A stretch of DNA of 64,000 nucleotides from an uncultured Eubacteriales bacterium (lineage in GTDB: Bacteria > Bacillota > Clostridia > Christensenellales > CAG-138): NCBI GenBank assembly GCA_902801845.1, contig CADCJW010000005.1, forward strand, positions 1 through 64,000, read 5' to 3'. Below, in pieces: positions 50,258 to 59,601 of this stretch. The notes beneath the pieces were generated by a model that was not told where the DNA came from, searched no databases, and saw only the letters and a program-made list of their open reading frames with translations. Within the stretch, counting starts at the first letter, position 1. The number at the start of each line of letters is the position of its first letter. The position numbers were made by a program, and so were the translations under genes.

Positions 50258-52849
50258 ATGAAAGCCAAACGATTTTTCTATTCCGTTCTTCTGATCCTGT
50301 TCAGCCTCGTCCTGCTGGCGGATCTGGGCCTGTGGTTCCTGGTGCCGGAGGCGGAAGCCGCCAGCGCCAACGGACCTAAAGGGGCCTTTGCCCTGCCGGA
50401 AGGCATGAGCTTGCCGGAGGGCATGACGGCTCCTGAAGGGAACAGTTTCCCTGAGAGCGCATCTTTCCCCGGTTCCGGTGAGCGAGGAGACGGCACATCC
50501 CGCCGCCGTTCCCGCCCCGCCGAGTCGGACAGCGACACGGAGGCTGTAAAAGCCGAGGAAGCGCCGGCTGTTTCGCCGCTGAAGGAATGGTTCTCGGCCA
50601 AAATTGTTGAGTTGCAGGAGTATTTGCCCCTGTCGGAGCTCACGCCCGTCCGGGAGGCGGTACGCCCCTACCGGCTGTACATCCTGATCGGCGCCGCCCT
50701 GGGCATGGCCCTCTGCATCCTGCGGCTGGTCCTCCTCGGAAAGAAGATCCGCCAATTGGAGGAGCAGAAGGACGCGCCCCTGTCTCAGCGGCGGGTGTCG
50801 CTTTGGCCCGCCATGCTGCTGTTCCTCGCCGCCCTTGGTCTGGTGGTGTTCCTGTTCCCGGTGAACGAGGAGGAGGAAAAAGCGGACGGAGCCCTTGCCG
50901 ATCTTCACGTCCTTTCCGGCACGGCGGAGGAGAAAACCCTGACCAACTTCATTCAATCTACAGGCTATCTGGAGGAACAGGAAGCCGTCTCCGTCAACAT
51001 CCCCGCCTCCATCACCGTCTCCTCCGTCTGCGTCAAAAACGGCGATACCGTCACGGCGGGCCAGATCGTGGCCAAGGCGGACAAGACCTCCGTCATGCAG
51101 GCCATCGCCTCGGTCCATGAGGCTCTCGAAGACATCGACAGCCAGCTCCAGAAGGCTCACGAAGCCAAAAGCGCCACCACCCTCTCCGCCCCTGTGGCGG
51201 GGACCGTGAAAACCGTCTACGCCCAGGTGGGAGAAACGGTGCAGGACGTGATGAACGATCACGGCGCTCTGATGCTGTTGAGCCTGGACGGGCGCATGGC
51301 CGTGCAGATCTCGGCATCGGATGATCTATTCATGGGCAGCGCGGTCATCGTCACCCTGTCCGACGGAACGGAACTCACAGGCGAAGTATCCTTCCTGGAG
51401 GAAGGCATCGCCACCGTGACCGTCGTGGACCGGGGATATCCCATCGGGGAACAGGTCTCCGTGAAAAGCCAGGAAGGCGATCTGCTGGGCAGCGGCCCCC
51501 TGTATGTACACAAAGCGCTGAATATCACCGGATATCTGGGCACCGTATCCCGCATCTATCGCACCGAGGGAAGCACCGTCTATGCAGGTGCGGCCGTGAT
51601 CGAGCTGAGCGACACGGCGGATCTTTCGGAGTACCAGAGCCTTCTTCAGCAGCGGTCCGAATACGAGGCGGAGCTAAAAACCTTGTTCGAGCTCTATGAG
51701 AGCGGGTACGTCCACGCCCCCTGCGGCGGTGTGATAGAAGGTCTTTCCGACGAGTTGGCCTATCTGTCCGTTTCCGATATGGTGACGGGGCTCACCGTGC
51801 GGCATCTTGCTTCCGGCCCCGCCGACGCGGAACCGGAGGAGTATGTGCACTACGTGGGGGAGGTCCTGGAGAACGCCGGCGGGCTGTTGTCCCTGAACAT
51901 CGGCGCAAACCCGGTGAGCGTCTCCAGCTATACCGCCCTGCCGGCCCTGCCCACCGCCACCATGACGGGCACCTATACCATCCCCAGTTCGGCCCCCATC
52001 TATCTGCTCAGCAGCGGGTGGAACACCATCTCCGCTTCCGAGATCCTGCCCGGGGATAGGCTGCTCTTCACCTTCGACGCCAACGGGAGCCTGGTTTGGG
52101 TGATCGTGGAACACACGGGGGCCAGCGCCACCCCCACGCCTACCCCTACCCCCACGCCCACACCGGCACCCACGCCTGGGCCGAGCGAGTCGGCGGCTCC
52201 TGCCGAAGGCCCGTCTAAACCCGGGGAGAGCGCAGCTCCCTCCGGCTCTCCGAGCCAGGGCGATCGTCCCGGAGGCGGACGCATCAGCATCCGCGTTCCT
52301 TCCGGAAAGGACGGCGGCGCGGCCAGCAGCAAAAAAGTCGCCTACGCCATCGCCGAGCAGGAACTGTGCACCGTCACGCCCCAGGAGAAGATGCTGATCA
52401 GAGTGTCGGTCGATGAGTTGGACGTGCTGTCCCTGTCTCTGGGGCAGGAGGCCGATCTGTATCTGGACGCCTTGTCCACCACGGATCTGACCGCCGCCGT
52501 CACCAAAATCGACCCGGAGGGGGAAAACAGCGGCGGCAACACCAAATACGCCGTCACCCTGGCTCTGGACAGACAGCCGCAGCTGTATCCCGGCATGAAC
52601 GGCACGGTCTGCTTTCCCCGAAGCGAAGGGCAGGCGGTGTTGACGGTGCCTTTGGCCGCTTTGACGGAGGAAGGCAACCGAACCGTCGTCTTCACGGCGT
52701 ATGACGAGGAGAAGGACGAGCTTCTTTCTCCTGTGACGGTCCAAACAGGGGTCTCCGACGGAACCTACGTAGAGATTCTATCCGGTCTCGATCCAGACGA
52801 CACCTACTATTATCGCTACGCCGACTCCATTTCCTATATTACAGAATGA
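50258..52849 (+). CDS. Large membrane-fusion adaptor with three membrane segments
   Basis: An 863-residue protein, much longer than the usual 400-550. Helices are near residues 7-29, 139-160 and 183-201, with a repeated PEGM-type, acidic region between the first two. From about 225 it is an adaptor domain homologous to the interrupted gene upstream: lipoyl halves, a coiled coil (SEYQSLLQQRSEYEAELKTL), a Pro-Thr-rich linker near 625-645 and a C-terminal barrel. It could take over the adaptor role lost through the amber codon. GAGGAG precedes the ATG, 9 bases after the permease. Confidence 0.8.
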   Translation: MKAKRFFYSVLLILFSLVLLADLGLWFLVPEAEAASANGPKGAFALPEGMSLPEGMTAPEGNSFPESASFPGSGERGDGTSRRRSRPAESDSDTEAVKAEEAPAVSPLKEWFSAKIVELQEYLPLSELTPVREAVRPYRLYILIGAALGMALCILRLVLLGKKIRQLEEQKDAPLSQRRVSLWPAMLLFLAALGLVVFLFPVNEEEEKADGALADLHVLSGTAEEKTLTNFIQSTGYLEEQEAVSVNIPASITVSSVCVKNGDTVTAGQIVAKADKTSVMQAIASVHEALEDIDSQLQKAHEAKSATTLSAPVAGTVKTVYAQVGETVQDVMNDHGALMLLSLDGRMAVQISASDDLFMGSAVIVTLSDGTELTGEVSFLEEGIATVTVVDRGYPIGEQVSVKSQEGDLLGSGPLYVHKALNITGYLGTVSRIYRTEGSTVYAGAAVIELSDTADLSEYQSLLQQRSEYEAELKTLFELYESGYVHAPCGGVIEGLSDELAYLSVSDMVTGLTVRHLASGPADAEPEEYVHYVGEVLENAGGLLSLNIGANPVSVSSYTALPALPTATMTGTYTIPSSAPIYLLSSGWNTISASEILPGDRLLFTFDANGSLVWVIVEHTGASATPTPTPTPTPTPAPTPGPSESAAPAEGPSKPGESAAPSGSPSQGDRPGGGRISIRVPSGKDGGAASSKKVAYAIAEQELCTVTPQEKMLIRVSVDELDVLSLSLGQEADLYLDALSTTDLTAAVTKIDPEGENSGGNTKYAVTLALDRQPQLYPGMNGTVCFPRSEGQAVLTVPLAALTEEGNRTVVFTAYDEEKDELLSPVTVQTGVSDGTYVEILSGLDPDDTYYYRYADSISYITE

Positions 52850-52862
52850 CCCTATCCAATTT

Positions 52863-52911
52863 AAAAAGCGTTGCAGCTTTCAGTCTTCCCGACAGCTGCA
52901 ACGCTTTTTTC
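52863..52911. terminator. Bidirectional terminator between the adaptor gene and pcp
   Basis: A long stem (AAAAGCGTTGCAGCT / AGCTGCAACGCTTTT) with a 15-base loop, followed by T residues on the plus strand and preceded by A residues for the minus strand. Confidence 0.85.
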
Positions 52912-52922
52912 GGTCGTTCATC

Positions 52923-53519
52923 CTATATCGCCTCGATGGCGGCCCTTAGAGCCGCGACGATCCTTTCCAAGGGCAAGGTGGGCATGTCCCGCCCCGCCGC
53001 CAGCTCCGGGGTGGCGGGCACGTGGACGAAGGCGGCGGGCACCGGTGCCTCCGCCTGCTCCAGGGCATGGAGCGTCGAATACAGCAGGGCGTTGCACACG
53101 AACCTGCCCGCGCTTTCGGAGACCTGGGCGGGGACGCCGATCTCGCGGATGGCTTCGGCCATGTCCTCCACAGGCAGGGTGGAATAGAGGATCTCCGGTC
53201 CCCCGGGGATCACGGGCTCATTTTGGGGCTGGCACCCCTCGTTGTCCGGGATGCGGGCGCTTTTCTCGTTGACCCCCTGCCGTTCCGGGGTCACCGCCGC
53301 CCGGCCTGCCGCGAGGCCGATCATCAGCACCGCGTCCGGCTCCACCTCCCGTATGGCTTCCTCTATCCCCTTGGGCGCGCCCCGGAAGGTGGCGGGCAGC
53401 TCCCGCTTATAGAGCGCCCATACCCCCACCGTCTCGGGCAGGGCCGCCACCGCCTGCCAGGCGGGGTTTATCCCATCCCCGCCGAAGGGAGAGAATCCGG
53501 TGATCAGCAGCCGCTTCAT
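52923..53519 (-). CDS. pcp: Pyroglutamyl-peptidase I
   Basis: A 198-residue cysteine peptidase that removes N-terminal 5-oxoproline from peptides. Catalytic residues are E79 (TPERQGVN), C142 (AGRFVCNALLY) and H166 (FVHVP). The N-terminal LITGFSPFGGDGINPAW is diagnostic. The released 5-oxoproline is the substrate of the PxpABC enzyme at 34655-37221. Its start overlaps the end of the aminotransferase gene by 4 bases. Confidence 0.95.
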   Translation of the reverse strand: MKRLLITGFSPFGGDGINPAWQAVAALPETVGVWALYKRELPATFRGAPKGIEEAIREVEPDAVLMIGLAAGRAAVTPERQGVNEKSARIPDNEGCQPQNEPVIPGGPEILYSTLPVEDMAEAIREIGVPAQVSESAGRFVCNALLYSTLHALEQAEAPVPAAFVHVPATPELAAGRDMPTLPLERIVAALRAAIEAI

Positions 53520-54691
53520 TTGCCCGCCTTCCGCACCACCGTCGAAAGTTTATCCATGGCCTTTTGGAGGACCCAGGCGGGACAGGCCAGATTCAGCCGC
53601 TCGAAGCCCGCGCCCTCGGATCCGAAGATGTACCCCTCGTCGAAGAACAGCTCCCCGTCGATCATGGCCTTCTCCAGGGCGTCCTTACTAAGGCCCAGCC
53701 CTCGGCAGTCCAGCCACATGAGATAGGTGCCCATGAGCTCGAAGGGCTGGATGACGGGGATATTCTTTGCCAAGTATCCCTCCACCAGCTTCTTGTTCTC
53801 CCCCAGGACCGTCCGCAGGGATTCCAGCCAGGCCTCCCCATAGGTATAGGCCAGGCGGCAGCTCTCGTAGCCCAGGGCGGTCAGGGTGGGATAGTGGCCC
53901 TCCTGCTTCAGTTTTTCCCGCAAAGCCCCGTTCGGCACGAACAGGTTGGAGCACTGCATGCCCGCCAGGTTGAAGGTCTTGCTGGGGGCGGTGCAGAGGA
54001 TGGCGTTGTTCAAATATTGCTCGGGCAGGGTGCCCACGGAGGTGAAGGTATACCCGGGCAGGATCAGATCCCCGTGGATCTCGTCCGCCACCATGACCAC
54101 GTCATGTTCAAGGCAGATATCTCCGAGACGAACGAGCTCCTCCCGCGTCCAGATCCGGCCCACGGGGTTGTGGGGGCTGCAGAGCAAAAACAGCTTCACC
54201 TGGGGCTGGGCACAGAGCTTCTCGAACAGATCGAAGTCGATGTCGTAGGTCCGCTCCCTCTCGATCAGGGGGCAGAAGACGGCCTCCCGACCCTGTTCCT
54301 GGGCGGCGAAGCGGAAGGGGTGGTACACCGGGCTCAGCATGAGCACCCCCTCCCCCGGCTCCGTCAGGGCCTTCACCAGCTCATAGAGGGCGGGGACGAT
54401 GCCGGGGCTGGTGATGAACCAGTCCCTCTCCGGCCGGTATCCGTGGCGGCGTTCCATCCAGCCCTGGACCGCGGCGAAATAGCCGTCCGTGGGGCCGGTG
54501 TAGCCCAAAACGTTGTGATCGAGATAGTCCTTCAGCCCCGCCAGCACCTCCGGCGGGTTCAGAAACTCCATGTCCGCCACGCTGAGGGGCACCGCGTCCC
54601 GGGAGACGTCGGGCTTCTTTTTCTTCATGTCCTCATACTTGAAGGCGCCGGCGGCCCAGCGGTCGGGCAGGGTGGTGAAATCGTATGCCAT
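53516..54691 (-). CDS. PLP-dependent aminotransferase / C-S lyase (MalY/PatB family)
   Basis: A 391-residue fold-type I enzyme. The PLP lysine is in CTAPSKTFNLAG; LSVADMEFLNPP and VADEIHGDL are features of the MalY/PatB cystathionine beta-lyase branch. It may cleave cystathionine or cysteine conjugates or act as a transaminase. GGAGGACC precedes the ATG. Coupled to pcp by an ATGA overlap, so amino acids freed from peptides may be its substrate. Confidence 0.88.
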   Translation of the reverse strand: MAYDFTTLPDRWAAGAFKYEDMKKKKPDVSRDAVPLSVADMEFLNPPEVLAGLKDYLDHNVLGYTGPTDGYFAAVQGWMERRHGYRPERDWFITSPGIVPALYELVKALTEPGEGVLMLSPVYHPFRFAAQEQGREAVFCPLIERERTYDIDFDLFEKLCAQPQVKLFLLCSPHNPVGRIWTREELVRLGDICLEHDVVMVADEIHGDLILPGYTFTSVGTLPEQYLNNAILCTAPSKTFNLAGMQCSNLFVPNGALREKLKQEGHYPTLTALGYESCRLAYTYGEAWLESLRTVLGENKKLVEGYLAKNIPVIQPFELMGTYLMWLDCRGLGLSKDALEKAMIDGELFFDEGYIFGSEGAGFERLNLACPAWVLQKAMDKLSTVVRKAGK

Positions 54692-54720
54692 AGGGGTCCT
54701 CCTTCCGGTTTGCTGCAAAA

Positions 54721-54748
54721 AGTATACCACACCCCCGGCCCCTTGCAA
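54721..54748 (-). promoter_or_regulatory. Promoter of the aminotransferase-pcp operon
   Basis: Minus-strand TTGCAA (54748-54743), 16-base spacer, TATACT (54726-54721), divergent from the pepF promoter. Confidence 0.6.
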
Positions 54749-54757
54749 AGGGGCCCC

Positions 54758-54786
54758 TTGCCTCGGGCGGAAAAACGCGGTATACT
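54758..54786 (+). promoter_or_regulatory. pepF promoter
   Basis: TTGCCT (54758-54763), 17-base spacer, TATACT (54781-54786). Transcription should start near 54793, which excludes the in-frame ATG at 54788. Confidence 0.65.
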
Positions 54787-54820
54787 CATGCCGAATACAA
54801 TGGGAAAGGACGAACGGCAC

Positions 54821-56590
54821 ATGAAGCGTAAGGATATGGACCCCAAGTACCAGTGGGACTTTACCCACATCTACCCGGACAAGGCGGCCTGGGAGGCGGC
54901 CATGGCTGAGGCGGAGCAGGCCGTGGCGGGGCTCGCGGCGTTGCCCGGGACCCTGAAAGCCAGCAAGGACGGGTTGAAGAAGGGGCTGGACGCGGTCTAC
55001 GCGGCCATGGAGAAGATCGAGCTGCCCTTCATCTATGCGAACCTGCACAAATGCGCCGACGGCAGCGAGCCGGAGCACCAGAACATGGACGCCCGGGCCA
55101 TGACCCTCATGGTCAAGGGCATGTCCATGGTGGCCTTTTTGAATCCGGAGATCCTGTCCATCCCGGAAGCGGACCTTGCCGCCTGGATGGCAGAGGAGGA
55201 TATGGCGGTGTATCGGTTCATCGCGGACGACATCGTCCGGGGCCGAGCCCATATCCTGGACGAGGAACGGGAGAAGATGCTGGCCATGCTGGGCGACGCG
55301 GCTCAGACGCCCGCCAACGCCTACGGGATGCTCACCAACGTGAACATGAAGCTGCCTATGGTCCACGACGAGCAGGGGAACGAGGTCCAGCTCACCCAGG
55401 GCAACTTCGGCGTGTTCCGGGAGAGCCGGGAGCGGAAGGTCCGGGAGGAGGCATTCCGGGCCATGTTCGGCGCCTATCGCCAGTTTGGGGACACCTTCGC
55501 GGCCCTGTACGGCGGCGCGGTGAAGATGGACAACTATTACGCCACGGTCCGCGGGTACAACTCCGCCTGCGAAGCGGCTCTCGACGGCGGGAACGTACCC
55601 GTGAGCGTCTATGACAGCCTCATCGAGGCGGTCCACGAGAGCCTGCCCGCCATGAAGAAGTATCTGAAGCTTAGGCAGCGGGTGCTGGGCCTGGAGAAGA
55701 TCGATATCTTCGACCTGTATACGCCCATGGTGGAGGACGTGGACTTCCCCGTGCCCTTCGAAAACGTGAAGGAGCTGGTGAAGGGGGCCACCAAGCCTCT
55801 GGGCGAGGAGTACGGACAGCTTTTGGATCGGGCGTTCGCCGAGCACTGGATGGACGTGTACGAGAACGAGGGCAAGCGCAGCGGCGCTTTCTCCATGGGC
55901 GTGTTCGGCGTGCATCCCTACGTGCTGCTGAACTACACCAACACCCTGGACGACGCCTTCACGGTGGCCCACGAGCTGGGGCACTCCATGCACTCCTTCT
56001 TCTCCGATCGGACCCAGCCCTACCCCCTCCATGACTATCGGATCATGGTGGCGGAGGTGGCCTCCACGGTGAACGAGGTGCTGCTCACCAAGTACCTGCT
56101 GAAGACGGAGAAGGACCCCAAGCGCCGGGCCTACGTGCTGAATCACTTCCTGGAGGGGTTCCGCACCACCCTGTTCCGCCAGACCCTGTTCGCGGAGTTC
56201 GAGCGCAAGGCCCACGAACTGGCCGCCGCGGGCACGCCGCTCACCGCGTCCACGCTGAACCAGGTGTATCATGATCTGGTGGCCCTCTACTACGACGGGG
56301 CTGAGATCGACCCGGACATCGACCCGGAGTGGAGCTATATCCCCCACTTCTATCGGGGCTTCTACGTGTACCAGTACGCCACCGGCTTCTCCTCCGCCGT
56401 GGCCATCGCGGATCGGATCCTCACCACCGGCGACGCTTCCGGCTACCTCAAATTTCTCACCACCGGCGGCAGCGATTACCCGCTCAACGAGCTGAAGATC
56501 GCGGGCGTGGACCTGACGAAGCCGGATACGGTGAAGAACGCCCTGAAGGTATTCGCGGAGACCGTGGACGAGCTGGAGAAGCTTTTGTAA
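54821..56590 (+). CDS. pepF: Oligoendopeptidase F (M3B)
   Basis: A 589-residue zinc endopeptidase for medium-length peptides. The motif VAHELGHSMHSFFS (HExxH) and the following VAEVASTVNEVLL with the third ligand are clear, and YQWDFTHIYPDKAAWE is the usual PepF opening. The start MKRKDMDPK was chosen because AAAGGA lies 10 bases upstream; ATGs at 54788 and 54800 are in frame but the first precedes the transcription start. A plus-strand open frame much longer than this is a GC-rich artefact. Confidence 0.94.
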   Translation: MKRKDMDPKYQWDFTHIYPDKAAWEAAMAEAEQAVAGLAALPGTLKASKDGLKKGLDAVYAAMEKIELPFIYANLHKCADGSEPEHQNMDARAMTLMVKGMSMVAFLNPEILSIPEADLAAWMAEEDMAVYRFIADDIVRGRAHILDEEREKMLAMLGDAAQTPANAYGMLTNVNMKLPMVHDEQGNEVQLTQGNFGVFRESRERKVREEAFRAMFGAYRQFGDTFAALYGGAVKMDNYYATVRGYNSACEAALDGGNVPVSVYDSLIEAVHESLPAMKKYLKLRQRVLGLEKIDIFDLYTPMVEDVDFPVPFENVKELVKGATKPLGEEYGQLLDRAFAEHWMDVYENEGKRSGAFSMGVFGVHPYVLLNYTNTLDDAFTVAHELGHSMHSFFSDRTQPYPLHDYRIMVAEVASTVNEVLLTKYLLKTEKDPKRRAYVLNHFLEGFRTTLFRQTLFAEFERKAHELAAAGTPLTASTLNQVYHDLVALYYDGAEIDPDIDPEWSYIPHFYRGFYVYQYATGFSSAVAIADRILTTGDASGYLKFLTTGGSDYPLNELKIAGVDLTKPDTVKNALKVFAETVDELEKLL

Positions 56591-56601
56591 GTTTTCTTTC
56601 T

Positions 56602-56722
56602 GCGACTTTTTCTTTTCAGTGAAAAGAAAAAGTCGCCCAAAAAGAAAAGCTTAAGAAGGGATCCATGTCTTCATAACGAGGCAGGATCCCTTCTTATGAT
56701 TCTTTTGGGCGGTCTTCAATCA
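56602..56722. repeat. Tailed palindrome with terminator and degenerate partner (copy 5)
   Basis: Left unit: 17-bp palindrome (56602-56618 / 56620-56636) with the tail CCAAAAAGAAAAGC. The right unit is reduced to a minus-strand tail, CGCCCAAAAGAATC (56711-56698), without its hairpin. A 13-bp terminator stem (56652-56664 / 56684-56696) lies between. It separates the convergent pepF and MFS genes. Confidence 0.75.
56652..56696. terminator. Terminator between pepF and the MFS gene
   Basis: TAAGAAGGGATCC pairs with GGATCCCTTCTTA. On the minus strand the next bases are GCTTTTCTTTTT, a U tract supplied by the repeat tail; on the plus strand TGATTCTTTT follows. Confidence 0.8.
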
Positions 56723-56730
56723 TCTTTTAA

Positions 56731-57921
56731 TTACAAAGTTTGCTCCTTTGCCGTTCTCCTGCCGAACAGTACCAGGGCAACGATCAGCACCAACGGGAAT
56801 ACGCTCCCTGCCAGCATGCCGGACTGCAGGCTGTCGCCTGCCCGTTGGGAAACTGTGCCGACCAGACTCGGCCCGAATGCGCCGCCCAAATCGCCGGCCA
56901 TGGCAAGAAAAGCGAACAGCGCCGTGCCGCCCTGGGGCAGGCGGGGTGAGGTGATGCTGATCGTGCCGGGCCACATGATGCCCACGGAAAATCCGCAGAA
57001 GATGCATCCGATCAATCCCAGGGCCGGACTCGAAGACAGGGACGCCAACAGATAGCAGCACAAACACAGGATACCGGAGGCGATCATATACCGCTCCAGC
57101 TTGATTTTGGCGCCGTATTTCCCGTAGATCACCCGGCTGATACCCATGGTCACCGCAAACATACAGGGGCCTATCAGGTCGCCTACGGATTTTGAGAAGC
57201 CAAGCGCCGCTTCCGTATAGGCTGAAGCCCACTGCGCCATGGACATTTCCGATGCGCCCGCGCAGACCATCAGCACGATCGCCACCCAAAACAGCGGATT
57301 TCTGAACAGCTGCCCAATGGTCATCCCCTTGCCGTCTTCCGTCAGATGCTCAATCGGACATGCGGCAAAGTTGAATATGTTGTACAGCGGGATCAGCGCC
57401 CACACGCATGCAAGGATCCGCCAGCTGCCGATGCCAAAAACGGTGAAAAAGAGAGATGACAAAAGAATGACGCCCACAGATCCCCAGCAGTAGAACGAGT
57501 GCAGCAGACTCATGACCGCTTCCTTATGATCGAAGGGGCAGGCTTCCACAATGGGACTGCACAGCACCTCGATCAGCCCGCTCCCTATGGCGTAGACGAT
57601 GACACAGGCGATAATGCCCGCAAAGGGATCGGCGCACAGATCCGGCACGAAGGCCAGGCCGACCAGACCCAGGACGGACATCACCTCCGAGGCGACGACG
57701 CTTTTGCGATACCCGATCTTATCCACGAACCTGGCGCAAAACACATCCACCACCAGCTGTGTGAAGTAGAACGCGGTGGAGATCAGGGCGATCCTGCCCA
57801 GTGAGATGCCGTAATCGGCATGGAATTTCAGAAACAACAGCGGCGCGAAATTTGCCGCGATGGCCTGAGTGATGAAGCCCAGGTAGCAGGCTTTCAATGT
57901 CCTTTGGTAATTCTTTTGCAT
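56731..57921 (-). CDS. Major facilitator superfamily transporter
   Basis: A 396-residue, 12-helix permease. The cytoplasmic loop after helix 2 is DVFCARFVDKIGYRKSV, the MFS loop motif; the second half repeats it near VIYGKYGAKIKLERY. It resembles fucose/sugar-type MFS members but the substrate is unknown. GGAGGGG precedes the ATG. It is divergent from an AraC regulator, a common arrangement for a regulated carbohydrate or metabolite uptake system. GC content is a little lower than in neighbouring operons. Confidence 0.85.
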   Translation of the reverse strand: MQKNYQRTLKACYLGFITQAIAANFAPLLFLKFHADYGISLGRIALISTAFYFTQLVVDVFCARFVDKIGYRKSVVASEVMSVLGLVGLAFVPDLCADPFAGIIACVIVYAIGSGLIEVLCSPIVEACPFDHKEAVMSLLHSFYCWGSVGVILLSSLFFTVFGIGSWRILACVWALIPLYNIFNFAACPIEHLTEDGKGMTIGQLFRNPLFWVAIVLMVCAGASEMSMAQWASAYTEAALGFSKSVGDLIGPCMFAVTMGISRVIYGKYGAKIKLERYMIASGILCLCCYLLASLSSSPALGLIGCIFCGFSVGIMWPGTISITSPRLPQGGTALFAFLAMAGDLGGAFGPSLVGTVSQRAGDSLQSGMLAGSVFPLVLIVALVLFGRRTAKEQTL

Positions 57922-57987
57922 GTCAGTGCCCCTCCAACGCGCCTCCGATCATGCTCTGAAGTATATACCGCTTATCTTTCTTTTTCA

Positions 57988-58017
57988 TTGGACATAATGC
58001 CGGTTTCATAGTATAAT
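57988..58017 (+). promoter_or_regulatory. Promoter of the AraC gene
   Basis: TTGGAC (57988-57993), 18-base spacer, TATAAT (58012-58017). Confidence 0.5.
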
Positions 58018-58047
58018 ATGCCAAGATAAAAAACGGGAGGGACGTCC

Positions 58048-58953
58048 ATGCCTGCGCCAAAGCCTTTTTCCCGGATCACGACGGATGAGACCCTGCTGGA
58101 AAATGCCCGGCATGGAAATCCGGCTTTCCCGTTTCAGTATTATTATGAGGACATATGGGACTTTGACTTTCATTGCGTGGATTGGCATTGGCACCCGGAG
58201 CTGGAATACGTGTACGTGCAGTCCGGCCAGGCCGTCTGCTTTGTGGGGGAAGAAAAGCTGACCGTCAGTGCCGGATACGGCCTGCTGATCAACAGCCGGG
58301 TGCTCCATCGTTTGGAGGCAAAATCCAGCACGGTCATCCCGAACGTGGTATATTCTCCCTTTTTGCTGGCTCCTGAAAACAGCCTGCTCTATCAGAAGTA
58401 TCTTCAGCCATTCATCAACAGCGGAACCGATTGCATCCTGTTCGATCCTTCCGTTCCCTGGCAAGGCGTATGCATTCATAGGATGATGGAGGTCTTTGCA
58501 AGCCAGGAAAAGCAGGATGTGGAGGAAATCGTCACGGTGGCAGCCCTGCTTGAATTCTGGAATGAAATGTATCAGCACAAACCGCCGGAGCATGCTATCT
58601 CAGAGGAAAAAGTTGACCGCACAAACCAGATCCGTCTCCAGATCATGATGCAGTTTGTCCAGGAGCATTATCAGGAAAGCCTTCGGCTGGAGGACATAGG
58701 CGCAGCCGTTCATGTTGGCAGGAGCCTGGCCCTTCAGGTGTTTCAGCAGGGCATTCATCAGTCCCCCATCTCTTACCTGATCGAATTCCGCCTGAAACAG
58801 GCGGCGAAGCTGCTCACCTTCACCGAAAAAACCGTAGCCAGGATCGCAGAGGATACCGGCTTTGAAAGCTCCACCTATTTTTGCCGGAGGTTCAAGGAGC
58901 TTTACGGGATGACGCCAAAGGCGTATCGAACCAGGTATTCCAGAGCGATGTAA
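58048..58953 (+). CDS. AraC-family regulator with cupin sensor
   Basis: A 301-residue protein. Residues about 40-110 form an AraC-type cupin (DWHWHPELEYVYVQSG ... YGLLINSRVLHRLEA), a small-molecule sensor. Residues about 195-300 hold two helix-turn-helix motifs, the second with the consensus RIAEDTGFESSTYFCRRFKELYGMTPKAYR. ACGGGAGGG precedes the ATG. It probably activates the divergent MFS gene in response to the transported compound. Confidence 0.9.
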   Translation: MPAPKPFSRITTDETLLENARHGNPAFPFQYYYEDIWDFDFHCVDWHWHPELEYVYVQSGQAVCFVGEEKLTVSAGYGLLINSRVLHRLEAKSSTVIPNVVYSPFLLAPENSLLYQKYLQPFINSGTDCILFDPSVPWQGVCIHRMMEVFASQEKQDVEEIVTVAALLEFWNEMYQHKPPEHAISEEKVDRTNQIRLQIMMQFVQEHYQESLRLEDIGAAVHVGRSLALQVFQQGIHQSPISYLIEFRLKQAAKLLTFTEKTVARIAEDTGFESSTYFCRRFKELYGMTPKAYRTRYSRAM

Positions 58954-59053
58954 TGATCCCTCTGCGCACATGAATAAGCCAGGGAAGCCATGGCTTTCCC
59001 GGCCCGTTTTTGTGCGAAACTTGGGTGGAATGTCCTTGGACGCCGTGCCCCTG

Positions 59054-59527
59054 TTATCCGTTCAGCTGGTACGCCGTCAGGTTCAGGTAGAGGGCGAAGC
59101 AGAGCCACAGGGTGTAGGGCAATTGGAGCCAGGCGGCAGTCTTGTTCAGGGGCCGGTACCGGACCACCGTGCCGATGGCCAGGGCGATCATGACCAGCAG
59201 CACCACCAGGGCCGCCAAACGCAGCTCCAAAGCGAAGAAGAGCACCGGCCAGAGGAAGTTGAGCAGCAGCGTCCCCGCGTACAAGAGATGCTGATCCTTT
59301 AGCCCCCGAGGCTCCACCCGATAGATGAGGGCCGCGGAGACTCCCATGAGGACGTAAAGGATGGACCAGACGATGGAGAACACCACCGGCGGCGGGGTCA
59401 GGGGCGACTGGGGCAGGTTCTGAAACGCCCGCATCCCGTCCACGGACACCAAGGTTGCAAGGCCGCCCACCAGGAGCGAAAGCAGGATAAAAGCGGCATA
59501 GGGCCAAAAATCGTTTTTCTTTTCCAT
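59054..59527 (-). CDS. TspO/MBR family protein
   Basis: A 157-residue, five-helix membrane protein of the tryptophan-rich sensory/translocator family. Signatures are SPLTPPPVVFSIVWSILYVLMG and LLNFLWPVLFFALE. Bacterial TspO binds porphyrins and is tied to oxidative stress. There is no Shine-Dalgarno site; TACAAT lies 6 bases before the ATG, suggesting a leaderless mRNA, although the -35 match is poor. Divergent from the metallopeptidase-like gene. Confidence 0.9.
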   Translation of the reverse strand: MEKKNDFWPYAAFILLSLLVGGLATLVSVDGMRAFQNLPQSPLTPPPVVFSIVWSILYVLMGVSAALIYRVEPRGLKDQHLLYAGTLLLNFLWPVLFFALELRLAALVVLLVMIALAIGTVVRYRPLNKTAAWLQLPYTLWLCFALYLNLTAYQLNG

Positions 59528-59566
59528 AGGCCTATTGTATACGGCCGAGGCTCCGTTTATGCTTTC

Positions 59567-59595
59567 TTGACGGCACCTTTCGCCCATGCTATAGT
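59567..59595 (+). promoter_or_regulatory. Promoter of the small metallopeptidase-like gene, leaderless
   Basis: TTGACG (59567-59572), 17-base spacer, TATAGT (59590-59595), exactly 6 bases before the ATG at 59602. It lies within the region upstream of the divergent TspO gene. Confidence 0.7.
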
Positions 59596-59601
59596 GGGTC
59601 C

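Noticed and set aside
53564-54820. Plus-strand frame continuous with pepF giving a 1,008-residue protein
   Set aside because: The extra N-terminus is opposite the aminotransferase and pcp genes, has no domain, and precedes the pepF promoter.
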